A stretch of 64,000 nt of DNA. It comes from Amyloporia xantha (Eukaryota > Basidiomycota > Agaricomycetes > Polyporales > Adustoporiaceae). Position 1 is the stretch's first letter; every line of letters starts with the position of its first letter. The notes beneath the pieces were generated by a model that ran no database searches, was not told the origin of the DNA, and saw only the letters and a program-made list of their open reading frames with translations. The position numbers were made by a program, and so were the translations under genes. Shown in pieces: positions 1 to 13,011 of this stretch. Location: the NCBI GenBank assembly GCA_036971615.1, contig JAYKKR010000007.1, positions 1,674,001-1,738,000 on the forward strand. Reading direction: 5' to 3'.

Positions 1-1073
1 TCATCGAGAATGCAATGGTACAGTACACAGGAACACTGGAAGGGCATGCACCACAACAGTACCTGCCACGAGGACATAGAGCCATCAGCGGATGACAATG
101 AAGCAACACAGACAGAAGAGAACGGCACACACAGCACCCGCACACGAATGCATGGAGCATGGAGCGTATACGCCCTTTCCAAGACAGCAGAAAGCGAACG
201 CGAAAGAATTCGCCGAAGCGGCGCGGCAGAGCCACACGTCGACCATGAGCGCCGCCCAGATGTGACGGCAACAGCTGCCTTGGGGGCGCCGTTCGGCAGC
301 GCGTACAGCGCCACATTTCTGAAGATGCCGCAGGCGAAGCACACGGCACTCCGCCACCAGACCGCCACCCCCCGGGTCAACGCGGGAAGCCGGGCTCACG
401 GCCGACGAAGGCTGTATAACAAAGTTGAAGACCCGACGTTCGGCCCGGTTGTACCTCCTATCTTCTTACGTAAGGCTACACGCACTGCTATTGGAGATAA
501 CCAAATAAGGGTTATTTGGAACTCGCACCTATAAAAAACACCAGATGCCGTGCAGCGACGCTTGCTTAGTGCGGTACTCTGCGTCTCAAACCCTGACTTG
601 GAGGCATGCAATTAAATCCAGCACTCGTTCCTCTGCAAACTCACGGGCCCGGCTACCAAGCCGACCACCGCCAGGTCTGCTCGCTGGATGGCTATGAACT
701 TGGACGCTCTGAAGTTCTCCCTGTAGATGTTGAAGCCGCAGTCTTTGAGATCATCGGAAATGCATCGTAAACAATGAACATATGTATGATCTCCAAGGAT
801 CTTTCTCCCGCGATGATTTGGCGAAACCGTACCCTCTCAAGAGACTTACTAATTTGACGGGACTTGTACTATGTCATCGGCGTGTTGGTCTAGAGAGGCA
901 ACTACACGACCAGTGCTTGTGGCGATATAACTGAGGTATAGCCAATATCTACTCGATTTTACCCAAAATATTATAGCTGTATGATAAATCTATCAATACC
1001 CTATCTCCAGATTCTATCGTCAGCGACCAGTAAGTCCAGCCTGGAGTTCGACCGACAATGCCGATTTTGTTTC
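1..1073. other. No gene supported; possible window-edge sequence
   Basis: Open frames of about 100-170 codons lie on both strands between roughly 10 and 530. None resembles a family I recognise, and they overlap each other. Bases 180-420 are clearly GC-richer than 420-1070, which could mean that the end of a gene lying to the left enters here, but no start, stop and splice set can be defended. The rest up to 1073 is AT-rich and holds the 3' flank of the minus-strand MFS gene. I see nothing else in it. Confidence 0.4.
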
Positions 1074-3335
1074 TCATTGGATAGGCTCTCGAGCCAGTGC
1101 CCTTTGCCGCCATTGATCACCTTTCCACCACACGAGCACAATCAATAATTCAGAGATTACCATCAAGCCCGCCCACATCGTATACAGGCCACCATCGCCT
1201 ATAGAGTCCTGAATGTCAGAGTCAGTTTCAACCGTAATATTTGTGAAGGAGGCTACAACGACCAAATTCGGCGGTGTGTTCGGGGAAACGGGCTACATAC
1301 CTGCAGTGGAACTGCGATTTCTGTTGCGATAAATCCAAACAAGCCGCGAACACAGCTATTCGACGCAACAGCTGACGATGAAAGGCCGACGTTAGCATCG
1401 ACAATATACGCTAGCGTGCTTGTGTAGATGCATCTAAGTGAAGGTGATATCAGCCAATGAGCATAGGCACACACAATGACGTACATCATGAGGAACCCTG
1501 CTAAGAAGAGTATAACACAGACAGCAGCTACGTTAACCCGCTCCTCACATACCCACCCGTACGCGACAACAGTGAATGGGAAAAATAGCATAAAAACCAT
1601 CGTGCTCTGTAGGCGCATCTGCACGTGTGAAAGGCGTGGAGTCAGTGAATTGGGTTATAGGGCGAGCCCGGTGCACAATAGGCGTGCCTCCGCGTCATTC
1701 TTTCCCCCGTTTTTGGCCTTCACTTTGGCCAAGACAAAGTCTGAGTAACGTCCGCCTAGAACACTTCCCAATAGGGCGCCTGACCGAATGAGAAGTCAGA
1801 CGCTGATATACCTGTCAACGTCAGCAATGCGAACCTGCTCCGAAAGCGAGAAGGACGAGTCCAATTTTGAGGGCATCGTAATGATAGATTTTCGCTAGCG
1901 TTATAGATGCGGTGTACATGATGCTGTATTCAAATCCGAAAAGCAGAGCTATCAAAAATCTTATCAGATGCACCCTTCCCCAGAAATGAACACGCGACAA
2001 ACCAGATGCTATAATGATAGCAACATTGTTCGGACGACGCAGCACTCGCAAGATTGGCCCGACCGGATTGACGTCTTTTAAAGTAAGCTTGATTTCCTTG
2101 ACAGGCGCATCACCCTCTGCAGTATCGGGCTGGGCTTCTGTATCCTTTTCCACAATAGTTGCAGCGGCTGACATGGTTTCTTCCTTGACATCGTGCTCTG
2201 GCTTTCCGTGTTTTGGCAGTACACTCAAGTGGCTGATGTGATGTCTTGCAGCCTCGTGCAGTTGTACCCTTTTCAATACGGCCTGATATGCAAGACTACG
2301 TTCGTGGCGAAAGGTGTCCTTGAAAAAGATGAAGGAAACAGCGCAGAGACCTGTGAAAATGACCAGAAACCAAAAGGTAGCACGCCAGTTGAACGCCTGG
2401 GTCAGAATGCCGCCGAGGATGGGTCCAAGAGAGGGCCCTAACAGTGGAGCGCTGGGATCATTCAGCAATAGCAGGGAAGCAAAGGTCAGCTCCAATCACT
2501 CCCGAATTACTATGCCACTTCATACCATAAGTATATACCCATCATGGTGCCCCTCTCGGACGGTTCGAAAATGTCGGCCAAAGTGGCTGCACCAATGGAT
2601 ACTACTGCACTCGCTCTATCAGACGATACAGTGAGTGAACAATTCACCACCCGCGGAAAGAATATCACGCTCTGTGGCGTACTCACCCTGCTGCTTGCAG
2701 ACATCGCATGCCGATAAGCACATCTATGGTTTTGGCGGTAGCTGACACTATGCAACCCAGCGTACAGAGTGAGATCGACAGTAAGTAAACGATCTTAACG
2801 AGGCAAATTAGCTTGAATGTTATATAAGTCGATATTGATCGGCTCACCTTCCGGCCTTGAATCTCGCTGATAGCGCACCAAAGCAAGGGAAATCCTCCTT
2901 GGATCAAAATAAAGAGCGACACGGTCAGACTCAGCTGACCGCTCGTCGCGTGGAGGTCGGATTCAATCTGGGCAATAGCAGCTGTTCCCAGGCTCAGCAT
3001 TAGTGCCGCAATGGGTAAGGAGAGATACTCACGATTGTATATATTGCCACCAAGGCCTGCGATCATGGCGGCCGCACAAATCAGCATAACTACAACGAGC
3101 TACGTGCGTTTTGCTCAGTCAGTTACATTCTACTTGCTAGCTCGCGCAGAAACTTGTTGTGAATTACCTTGCGAGGCTTGGACCATCTCCGAGGGTCATC
3201 CTTGACCGCGGCGTGTTCTATGTCAGGCTTTACCGGGTGTTCCGATTCTACTTTCTCAAGGATGTGGATGTGTCCGTCAACGTGGACGGTTTGTATGCTG
3301 TCAAGACTGGTAGTTCGACCGTCCATAGTAGCCAT
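1074..3335 (-). CDS. MFS drug:H+ antiporter (DHA1-like)
   Basis: This is a probable plasma-membrane drug or polyamine:proton antiporter of the major facilitator superfamily, split by several short introns. The chosen start opens MATMDGRTT at 3335; an ATG further up at 3425 is in frame but has no domain content. A hydrophilic N-terminal tail with RRWSKPRK leads into the first membrane segment (LICAAAMIAGLGGNIYN). Next come the helix 2-3 region ending in ISEIQGRK (motif A position), and LLGPSLGPILGGIL, the antiporter motif C of drug exporters. A hydrophilic central loop with many Asp and Glu precedes KEIKLTLKDVNPVGP, and then the second six-helix half. The last exon ends LVVWWKGDQWR-like, close to the usual C-terminus of fungal Tpo1/Flr1-type proteins, with the stop at 1074. 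The frame seems intact across exons, so it is probably functional. The substrate cannot be predicted. The neighbouring genes are unrelated, apart from other detoxification genes 23-40 kb away. Confidence 0.85.
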
Positions 3336-5867
3336 AGCGTGTTCAAAATTTTTCCACAGAGGTCGCGGGCGAGGTGAGAAAAAGATGAAGGAACTTGGAA
3401 GTAGGGACGTCTCCTGCAATGACACTTACTTTTAAAGACGCTGCTGGTGCATCTCCACGACTTCAGTCTTATACTAAAGCCGATGCAGCCGCGGGACCCG
3501 CTTGGTACCGTCAGGCAGACTAACACGCACACGGACTACAGCTGACCATCATATTCTTAGGAAAATTTTCCAATAGAATTTGGGGGCAATTGTTTTCTGA
3601 TGCGAAGTCATGCTGCAAGTCGCAGTCTGCAGGCAAACTTTGAATCGCTTACGTCAAGGGTTATAATTCGCGACGTGAAAACGCATGAATACGACTCACT
3701 GTTAGGCGAGCTGATCTGCGTTAGTATAGCGAGCGGAGCGTCGCATAATGGGGGTAAAACCCTGCCTTATCGAAGAGCACAGTACACCATATGTGCGTGG
3801 TATATGCGTACAACCCTTGTCGCTTGCTTGCGCAAAAAGCGAGCAACACGTCTCGGTACGTCCTGAACATCTGAGACGAGACTCACCGGCCTTCTGGATT
3901 CCGCAAGTTCACAACGCTGCTTCCAATTCGCAAGCATGAGCCTCAAGGACGGTGAACGACAGCACAAATTGTCAAGATTGACTAAATACATTTGCTACTT
4001 GTGCGAAAGACATCAAGCGCAAGGCCCGATTCCGCCGGCCGGTGACTTTGGTACGTGGCACGTGACATACAATAAGCATACCGTGGTGCGATCCAAGTTT
4101 GTCGTCCAACCATGTCCACCGACGTCTGTCCCTACAGCTGCCAGCTACAGATCTTGCAGACATAGTACTCGGAACGGCAAGCAGCCATCTAGCTGCCTGC
4201 AGCCTCAGGAGGCTGAGCACGAGTCTTGAAATCTATTTATCCTCTGGTCACTTGGGAGTCACTGTTGCAAATTCGTGCCGACTGCTGGTAATATCAGAAA
4301 TTCGTTCAAGTCGAACTCTGGTCAACCTACTTATAGCTACTCGGTGCAGGACTGGCAAACCTGGGGACATGGCGCGTAGCTGCTCAGACGCGTATGGATT
4401 GACTATGTCTCTCCGATTGGCCGATTGGCAATATCCCTCGGACATGGAATGCGAGCCGCCGTAGATGCGGTATTCTGCTGAGATATGGAATATCCCAGCG
4501 AAATCCCGAGCGTCGGTAATCCGGCGCTTCATGCCATGAAGCTTGTTCTGAAACCTGTGACAGTGGCTGGATATACAAGGGAGCGTATCTGTTCTGCAGA
4601 GATTCCGTCTTGACTATTGACTCCACTGACGATCCTTTGGTATCTTAGGTCGTGTTTTGTATATGAAGACGACAGCCGGCCTGCCTTTGCATATAATATC
4701 CGTCGGCTTGCCCTGCCTCTTTAGCTGCTTCCTGACTGCGGTCGTGCGTTGTGCGTGGGCTGCAGTATAGAGGCTCATGGCGCCATAGAGTGCCAGCAAG
4801 GCCCCCCTTCTTTTCGTTTTGCACTGCGTTGGGAAACGAGGCTTCTACTGGCTCGAGCCCTTCACAGTTTAATACATCCTCGTACGCCTTTCACGAAGCT
4901 CACGCTACTATTCACTCACAGTTGAAATACAGAGATGAGAGCCATCACGTGGGCTCTCCGTCGCTATGGTCCATGATATCACCTATCCATACGGACGAGG
5001 AATTGCTGTCGTCTGAAAGCGAACAGCAAAGTGAACAACGAACTTTCGACTCGTTTCTAAGCAGCTCCTCCGGTGGTGTTTCTGCGCACAGTGGTAGCGC
5101 GCTCTGTACGTTGATTTCCATTCACAGTTTTTCAAATGGGAAGTCTTGCAGGCTGATGGTGCGGGCGCGAGCGGTAAGCTGTCCCATTTAGTACAGCACT
5201 CGAGTGACCGTGGACTAGAACACGACTTATACCTAGATCTCTTGCCCTTTTTAGGTCTGTATTAGACCAGTCATTGATTGATTAGTGCTAGTAGCACTCG
5301 GATACGCGTCTCCCCTTCCACTTCTGCCTCCGGCCGTAATTTGACACCTGATGTCAATGTCCATTAGATTTCATACACTCGAAAGGCCTCCGCCCCTCGC
5401 GATGACTCATGTGAAAGTGAGATTTATCCCACGAGACTCGTTGCAGACACTGACTAGCGAAGAAGGAAGTAACCGCCCGGGACATAAAATGTGAGATAGC
5501 GCGTATGCAACGCACGCTTCTGAACTGTCCGATTCCTATTGTCTCTCGCGGAAGCATACACAAAGGCCTGTCTCTGATGCCTCCATTTCTTTTGTCTGCT
5601 GTGTGAGGCATGAGATCTATCGCCGACGTCTACCCACTTGCTTTTTGTTTCCGCTCGCCTTGCATCGGCAAGATCACGATGATTGCCTTTTATGGGTGCT
5701 CGCGGGACCTTTTGCCTCTTTTCCGGACTTTGGAGTTTTGATAAAGTCTCGATGACTCTGACATTTGTGGTCACCTTAGCAGCCGACTCGATTGTTTCGC
5801 GCACGAAGCTGGGAAGTAGAGGCTGGCGCGAAGATGATATACATAAGATGGTCTCGCTATCCGTCTC
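3336..5867. other. Intergenic or unannotated stretch with weak coding-like pieces
   Basis: No family is recognisable here. The piece most like coding sequence is on the plus strand at about 4830-5265. It is an open frame rich in Ser and Glu (SSESEQQSEQ, SSSSGGVSAHSG), and with a plausible GT-AG intron near 5107-5126 it continues into FFKWEVLQADGAGAS. A minus-strand frame of 116 codons at 5454-5804 is basic and also unrecognised. Either could be an exon of a lineage-specific gene, possibly the 5' part of the gene at 5868-7441. I could not join them with confidence. From 3336 to 4750 I see only short overlapping frames. Confidence 0.35.
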
Positions 5868-7441
5868 ATGAGCGATATCTGGATGTCCCTCACTATGTCA
5901 CCACCTTTCTTCCTTCCGTCTCAGGTTTATACCATCGAGCGAGCGGCTGGCAGAGTCAAGCAGCTCATTGATGGTTATCCCTCTGGCATGTCTATTTTTG
6001 CCTTGAAAGCTATGGCGAGGCTCACTACCTTTCTTTTAGACGAGGATATACGGTCTTGGCCCTTGCCCGCACGGGCGGATCGCCTGCAATTTCTTACCGC
6101 CTTTGAGGTCTTGACCCGCTATGCCGCGGTCATAGACCTCTCACTGGTCAAACTTTCCGTGTTTGTCTCCGATGATATCATGCAGACGGTCATCGCAATT
6201 GTAAGCGTTGCAGACGACAATACTTGTAGATCTTTCTGACAGATTCTTAGGTCGTGTGTGCACATCGACAACGCGATCTACTACATTGCAGTTCTTTAGA
6301 GTGCGAGGCCGGCGAGTACATTCTCACCGTGCCTACGATCGAAATCATGACAGAGTATCTGGATGCTTTGATCATGGACGTATATTCGACCGCGAAATGG
6401 CTGTTATCGGACGAGGGACAACGGCATAGGCGGATAGTTAACGAGGCCATCGTCAACATGCAAAGCTCTCTTTGCTCCTTTAATCACGTAGAGTTCAGCC
6501 TTATCGGTGGGCCCAACTCTACTCAATGCCTTCGCTGTGTGTCGAAGGAAACCCCCATGCCATCGACATTTGCGCGCCGTCACGATCCCCAGCCACCTCA
6601 CTACCAGCAGAATGGCCAACAGGATGATCATTGCTGGGATGAGATATATCTGGACTGGGCACAGGATTTGCAGATGCTGCTGTCCAATTTCGAACCTCTG
6701 AGCCTTTCTCGTGAAGAAATCACTGGCAGTGGATCGTCGATCAGGCCAACATGGCGCGTACATCCTGACTCCGACTTTTCCTCACCCCTGCAGAAGTTTC
6801 TCTCTTCTGTAAGCGAGGCCCTCACCTCCCACCCTGAGACCGAGCACCGTAGTGATCCACCACTCGGACAAAGCGACTCCCAAAGACTAGATCGCTGGCC
6901 CTCAGATCATTCTGTCCCCATCGCTGACAGCGGACCCCTCCCACGGATGGCCGAAGTCCTCGATCCATATGAAGGGCGTGGCACGCCCGCTGGGTTGCGT
7001 AGCAGAAAACGGCGACGTCAAAGTCCTCATTGTGTGCATCATACTGCCGACCTCCCGCGTTTGCGACGTCCTTCCACAAAGAGGGCACGGCAAGGTACAT
7101 CACCTGTTCGCGTTGTTGTCAACCCGAAGAGATCATATTGCAACCGCGTTCGTTTGGTCCCGTTCGGGCTTGCAAGTAGCTCCAACATGAGGGGCTTTAG
7201 CCATGGCGACGTAGGCACAGATTCTGGATTCGACGACCAGTCATCGACTAGTACTTCGGACCTCTCTTATGGCTCAAACAGTGATATGGGGGTCGGCGAT
7301 GATGGGAGCAGTTCCACCTTGTCTGTCATGCAGTGTGACAGGGACGACATACCAGGCGACGTCGAAATGCAGACTGAGACGCCGAATACGTCGTCTTGGT
7401 TAGGAGCATTTATAGACATGATCTTCATGAGACGTCGTTGA
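5868..7441 (+). CDS. Unrecognised protein, probably nuclear; 5' end uncertain
   Basis: I do not recognise this gene. Two long exons join in frame over a clean 50-nt intron (6201-6250, GTAAGC to TTAG), giving about 507 residues if the ATG at 5868 is used. That start is doubtful: a polypyrimidine stretch ending TCTCAG at 5924 looks like a splice acceptor, so the real first exon may lie upstream and this one may begin at 5925 (VYTIERAAGR). The N-terminal 230 residues are mixed helical in character. The C-terminal half is hydrophilic, Ser- and Asp-rich and probably disordered. It carries two basic clusters that look like nuclear localisation signals, SRKRRRQ and STKRARQ, and ends in RRR. No DNA-binding or catalytic motif was seen. 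The long open frame with a consistent intron supports a real gene; its function is unknown. Confidence 0.6.
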
Positions 7442-8446
7442 CATTCCTCTTGGCTTTACTGTAAGTGGACGTGAGATTGACACGTTTGGGTTTGACGTTG
7501 ACTTGTGCCATGCTTTCGTTTATAGGGTAAATACCTGACAGCCAGAGTCTGTCCTTGACCAAGTACCCCCCAGCTCGAGAACTTGAAGGTCGCTCGTCGC
7601 TCATCTAGGGAAACATCAAGACAGCTTGCGGGTGGATTAACCCTCAGCGGCTCACCATGCCCCCTCGTGCGGTATATCTTCCGGCAGCGCTGTCAGGACA
7701 TTCGCACAGATCGCACTTCGTGGACATCATCCGCCCTGCGGATTCTCTCGAAACGCCGAACTGATGCAGCTCTGCATTGTAGTTGTCTCGCGTAACATAT
7801 CCGGCTTCTTCTCTATGGCCTAGCGAAATACGAAATACATGTCATGATATATGGTCTCTGCCTTATGCTGTACTATCTATCCTAGTTCGGAATGCTGCAG
7901 TATGCATTAATATGTACTACAATCCGCTAAGTGTGACTCAGATAAAGATCTTCAGAAGACTGGGGCTGTCTCGCGTGAAGAGTTATGATATGAGTAGCAC
8001 CGAGCAATTTGTATCGTATCTCTTGCACATGTCAGAGATTGGATCCTCGTTACTTTCCAGGACGCCTGCAAGATATGGGACTGCTGGCAGCGTGAGATTT
8101 GAGGGCTACTGCACTTGAAGCTACCGACCTTGAGGATCAGACCTAATATTGGCGTCCTGTAATCTGTGTATCAGGTATCCGCTCCAAGACACTGACCTGT
8201 GTTCTCCAGGCATTGTCCCTAGTATATTGAAGCATGGGAATGGGCGAGCGGATTATCTGCCGATCTAGCGCAATTACATATCTATCTCTGAAATGAATTT
8301 AGCAAGAAATGGTTCTACAGCGCAAATGCAAGAGGGTGTGGATAGACGTATGAATTATAGTTATACAGTGCAAAGCCTAAGGTGAAAAATGGAAGAAGAT
8401 ATTGAGAACAAGAAGTTGAACTCCATAAGTTCTCCGTAGCCCATTC
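7442..8446. other. Intergenic, convergent 3' flanks
   Basis: This lies between the stop of the plus-strand gene at 7441 and the stop of the minus-strand transcription factor at 8447, so it should hold two 3' untranslated regions. Only short frames without recognisable content are present. No repeat or RNA gene was seen. Confidence 0.5.
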
Positions 8447-10664
8447 TTAGGGTGGGCGCAACATCTTCTGCTGGATCTTCCTCACCTGAATCGCTGCGGT
8501 TTTGCTTAGTCTCGATGGGCATCGAATGGGAATCGGATTTGACGCACTCATGAATGGCGATGTATGACTGCAGGACGACATTGCAGCAGTTACGCTATTC
8601 AGTGCAGCCACCACTTTGTTGTGCTCTGCCTGAGCATGCTGGAGTTGCTCCGCGCGGGTCGATCGAGCACCTACTGTCGAAGTGACACCCCAAAACGAGC
8701 GCAAGCGCGCCATCTCATCAATAAGCACATCGCAGACCATTGTCCACAGGATCTACATGATGCCATATACAATCATATTATGAATGGTCTAGCGACAATT
8801 AATTAACCATTATGACTTACAGCGAAGATAGGGTCGATAAACTCAAGATGAGCAAAGTTGACGCTGTCAAGGGCTGCAGAGACAGCTTTAGCAGCAGTGA
8901 CATCCTTGCTTTCCACCACCCCATCTGTCTGCTTGAAGTTTCTGTGTAACTGAATCGTCGCAACGCGAGCGAGAGTATGGCAGAGTAAAAGTTGGCGGGC
9001 CACATACTGGTCGGGAGACATCTCCACGGGAACGAGTGTGTCGAGAAACCGGTCTATGACATTATCGAGGGTGACAAAGTCTGCAGCAAATTGTTCAACA
9101 TTTACAGCTGTAGTTTGTTACAATGAGCTACAGTCTTGCAAAAGGCAGGAAACGAAACGAACTCAATGACCAGCCGGATGTCACTACCGTTGCACGCCCG
9201 AATAACGCAGCAGCTTTAGCATAGAGAGCAGCTGAGGACGATCCATCTACCAGATCCTGACCTGAGCCTTCTAAAAAGTTCTCAATGGTGCGCAAGCCCC
9301 AGACACTTCGCGGGGCATCGCTCTAGTAGTATGTAAGTAGGCGACGCATGGCATTCGTTAAGTGACTTACAGTTTCATAATCTAGCGTTGTCAATGGCCA
9401 AGGTGTATCGACCTGAGACCCAGAGCTACTATCGAAGTGGGAAGGCAACTGGCTGCCGGCTGCCCAGCACTTGTCAAGAATATAGACATTCCAGAACGCT
9501 AGAATTCGCTCTCCTTCGTCGATAGAGTCATTGGGCGGCGGCAAGTCATATTCCATCACTTGTTCAGTGTCTGCTCGAAGCGTCGAAGACCGTAAAGAGC
9601 GAATCTCATGGAGACGACAAGTGAGAGCCAGTGCAACTGCTGCACTGGAATGATACTGTCCCTCGACCAGACGACCAGACGAGAAATAGTATTTCGCCAG
9701 TAGAATCTCGGCTTGTATGGTGTGCGTAACATTGTGGGCAGGTATGTACGCGACAGAGCTAGCCAGAGCCTGTGTGGCGCGCGAGAGGAAGACTGGTTCG
9801 TAGACAAGGAGAGCGAGTGTGCCTGCCAGACGGACACCCCACAAGTAGACAGCGTACAATAGAGCAGGAGACGGCAATCCCCGATGAGCCTCAGAGTGCG
9901 AGCGGGACGCTAGCTCTACAAAGCGGGTTGGGTGGAGGAAAAACCCGAGCTGGTCAGCATGCGCAAGGAATGCATGTATTCTAAACTTGTGGCTCAGTGG
10001 CAAGATATTGAGTCTACCACGGGATTGCTCACAAGACTTCAGTAGCGGCTGGTGATGGAACAGGGACAGCGGAGAGTGACGAGGACAAGGTATTTGAAGC
10101 CTGGATAGAATATACCGATGACGGCTCCTGTCTAGGGATAGTGCGTGCCCTTTCAACAGTTGGACTTAAAGAATGCGATGCTGTAAAAATACGACATTTA
10201 GGGGGGGCCTTGATGAAATATGACCATCTATTGCTCACGAGTTGGTCTTCGCGACTGGAAATCAACGGAGGGACGACTCTCGCTGGTGAGAGAATGTACT
10301 GGAACGCTTTCTAACTCTTGTAGCCGTCCCTCCAGGCGAACTATCTGATCTTCCAGCGCTTGCCTTCGACTCGGCCGTGTGCCTTCCTCGTACTCACATT
10401 CGGACTGCCTGTTCGAACGCACACAAGGCCCACAAACTGGCCTGACGTTGTCACATTTCTAAGAGTACATGTAGCATTGACTGAGCCCATCGATGATAGT
10501 ATACATAGAATAAAATCCCTACGAACGTATTTGCGTCGACGACAAACAAGACATGACGAGTTCCGGGGGCTCTTCGACCAGTACTTGACGAGGAGCTGGC
10601 CTCTGGTTGTACCGTTGACATTGAGCATACAGGGGTAAGGCACACTAGATGTGAAACTGGACAT
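8447..10664 (-). CDS. Zn2Cys6 fungal transcription factor
   Basis: This is a DNA-binding regulator with an N-terminal binuclear zinc cluster and a fungal-specific transcription factor domain. Exon 1 starts MSSFTSSVPYP at 10664 and ends with the first half of the cluster (CLVCRRRKY). A 68-nt intron (10459-10526, GTTCGT to TTAG) joins it to KCDNVRPVCGPC. The spliced spacing is CysX2CysX6Cys, exactly as expected for the family; using the GTAGGG three bases further in would give a wrong spacing, which decides the donor. A linker and short coiled-coil-like stretch (RQALEDQIVRLEGRLQELE) follow, as is common for dimerising members. The 9323-10156 exon holds the middle homology region (FRIHAFLAHADQLGFF, ERILAFWNVYILDKCW). 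The C-terminal exons run through YVARQLLLCHTLARVATIQLH to the stop at 8447. All frames are open. The target genes are not evident. Confidence 0.85.
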
Positions 10665-11841
10665 GGTGATGACGACAAGTAGCTGCTTTATACCAGCCCA
10701 AGAGTTGAGTTCCGCAGTGTAGCAATGATTCATGCTCGAGAAGACAGTGTATCAGTGCCATATGCTTCTCCCCGCAGTCCTTCACGTGTCAACAAGGGCG
10801 CACATAGCTTTGACACAAGGATGCGCCTTGCGTCTCTTGAGCGAAGAAAACGGCAGGTATCGGAAACGACGAGCGAATTCCGCTACCACAGCTCTCTGTC
10901 AGCATGTCCTGATCCTGATGGAATTCGCACAATGATCTATGAGAGATAAACATTAGGTACAGGTGCTGCGTGCTGCGAACAATTGACTTACAGAATTACG
11001 AAGCTGGTGGCCAGAACAGTCAAGAATAATGGTCATCCTGGTATCCCACGATTTACTTACCTGACTTTGGGCTGTGCACAGCTATGCGCGCGGTAGGTCA
11101 GGACTGTCAAATGGTATTGTTCCTATCATCCTCATTCTCGGAGGGCGTTGCGGTTCCGAGCGTCGAGTTGTTTGTACTTGTATGGCAAAGCCCTCTACAC
11201 TTCCCGGTATAGCAAGCGGTGTAAGTGTCTTCTCCTAGTATAGCCTAAGGCTATACTCCTGTTCCCCTACAAGTCAAAACATTCTAACCTTTTCACCACA
11301 CATCGTGAAGCGAAAACTTGGAATGGCAAAGCGAACATCGATTCATGTTGGCGTCGATAACGACACCTCGAAAGCTCGTGCTGCGCACTAGTCGTCGTCC
11401 GTGTGTTCGCCACCATTGGCCGGAAGATCCCAACTGTGTGCTGTATTGAGGTATTGAGCACACATGGCCTTGTTTCCGACCTCTCGCTACCGCATCCGCA
11501 GTTAACGGAACCGCAGTTAAGTGATCATCATGTGCGCACGTTGCAGCTGCGGTTTTACTTCCTATACTAGCATTGGATTTTCCACAAGCGCCATCTGAAC
11601 GCCAACTCCTCGATGCAGTCGAACTGTCGACCCGAAGCTGTGTGGTCGCTTATAGCTCTGAAATGGGATATGCGGAGCATGGTTCTCGATATCGAGACCC
11701 GCCGAGACCGATCAGCCTCGGAGGATGACTCCCATGACTGTGAGATCAGTGAGACTGCGCACAGCGTGTGCGTCCGAAGACAAACAAAGCTTCACCGACA
11801 AGCTCTTGATCATGATCGGTGGTCGCCTGCTCTCGCGGTTC
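10665..11841. other. Intergenic; promoter side of the zinc-cluster gene
   Basis: This region holds the promoter side of the minus-strand zinc-cluster gene and, on the right, the left flank of the fold-back element. A plus-strand frame is open from 11662, runs into the element at 11844 and is discussed as a finding. Nothing else is recognisable. Confidence 0.45.
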
Positions 11842-11844
11842 ACT
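11842..11844. repeat. Target site duplication ACT, left copy
   Basis: The three bases ACT directly precede the CACTGGGG end of the element and recur directly after its other end (14734-14736). A 3-bp duplication is the hallmark of CACTA/CMC DNA transposons. Three matching bases alone are weak evidence, but together with the CACTG ends they fit well. Confidence 0.65.
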
Positions 11845-13011
11845 CACTGGGGACATGTCCCTGTGATACCAGCGGTAACATCCGGGTATCATTGTGGACA
11901 GTGTCAAAATAAGACCACATAGATGCGGATGGTTTCATACGAGACAAAACTTGATAACAGTCCAAATTGGACCAAAATATGACTGATGTGATATAGTGAG
12001 CCATTATTGTGAACCACATTCTTTGTGTGAGGGTAATGTGCCTACAGATCAAAAGCTGGACTCATTCTGGTATCATTTTGAATGTGATCACAATGTGTCT
12101 CATTGCCACATTGTGAGATAACTTTGTTCTCAAAGTAAATATGACTATCATAGAGATGAACATGTTTCTGCTGGATTTAATTTGATATCATAGCAACCAC
12201 ATTCAAAATGATTTCAGCATGTAATTGTCTATGAGACTAATGGATTCATGTGTAGAACATTGTGAACAAATAATGTATGAGAACACAATGGGCTTAGTAT
12301 ATGCCGATGGATGTGACCATTGGCTACTTTGTGGCCTCACAGGTTGGGAATATAAAATGAAGCTTGAATAAGACTCAGAGGCCACACAAGGGTCATATTA
12401 TGAAATCATCAAAACTATTTTTTGAATGATCACAGTATTTGATCAAGATGATACCAGTGTGATACCATCAGTATCATGAGAAGATCATTGAATATCTGGA
12501 TCAGGATGTTATTCAGGTGTAAATGTCAGCACCATGGTGATATCTGCTGTGGACACCTTCAAAACATAATGCAATTGATGACAATATAAAACATTCACCA
12601 AGAAAATGAAGGCAACCAATGATATAACATGGATTGAGATAGAAAGGGTCTAAAGCCAAGAAAATCAAGGCAATCAATAATAGAAGATTGATTGACAAAT
12701 AAAGAATCTATAATCAAAGGTATCAAAGCAATAATATTGATTGAGGAAGAGAATTTACAATTAAATCAATATTATTTCTTTGATTACTTTGATTATAAAT
12801 TCTCTCTTTGTCAATCAATATCATCTCATTGATTAGTTTGATTTTCTTGTCTTTCTCAATCAATATTATTCAATTGATTCCTTTGATTATAAACTCTCTT
12901 CCTATACCAATATTATTGCTTTGATTATAAATTCTCTTCCTCAGTCAGTGTTATTGCTTTGATTTTCTTCTCTTTCTCAATCAATATTATTGCTTTGATT
13001 ACTTTGATTTT
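11845..13011 (+). repeat. Left inverted-repeat arm
   Basis: The left arm matches 13567-14733 in reverse complement. The visible differences are one extra base near 12377 (CTCAGAGG against CTCGAGG) and one missing base near 12880. The outer 600 bp carry many copies of a GGTATCA/TGATACC core (for example near 11865, 11905, 12068 and 12449-12475). The inner 290 bp are part of the AT-rich minisatellite. Confidence 0.9.

Noticed and set aside
10..534. A 174-codon plus-strand frame at the left edge
   Set aside because: No recognisable content. An overlapping minus-strand frame is equally open in the GC-rich part.
5868..10664. Mating-type homeodomain locus
   Set aside because: Considered because of the orphan nuclear-type protein, but no homeodomain helix (WFxNxR type) is present here. 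The only homeodomain in the window is the TALE one at its right end.
1074..10664. Secondary-metabolite cluster (MFS exporter plus Zn2Cys6 regulator)
   Set aside because: No polyketide synthase, peptide synthetase, terpene synthase or prenyltransferase is visible anywhere in the window.
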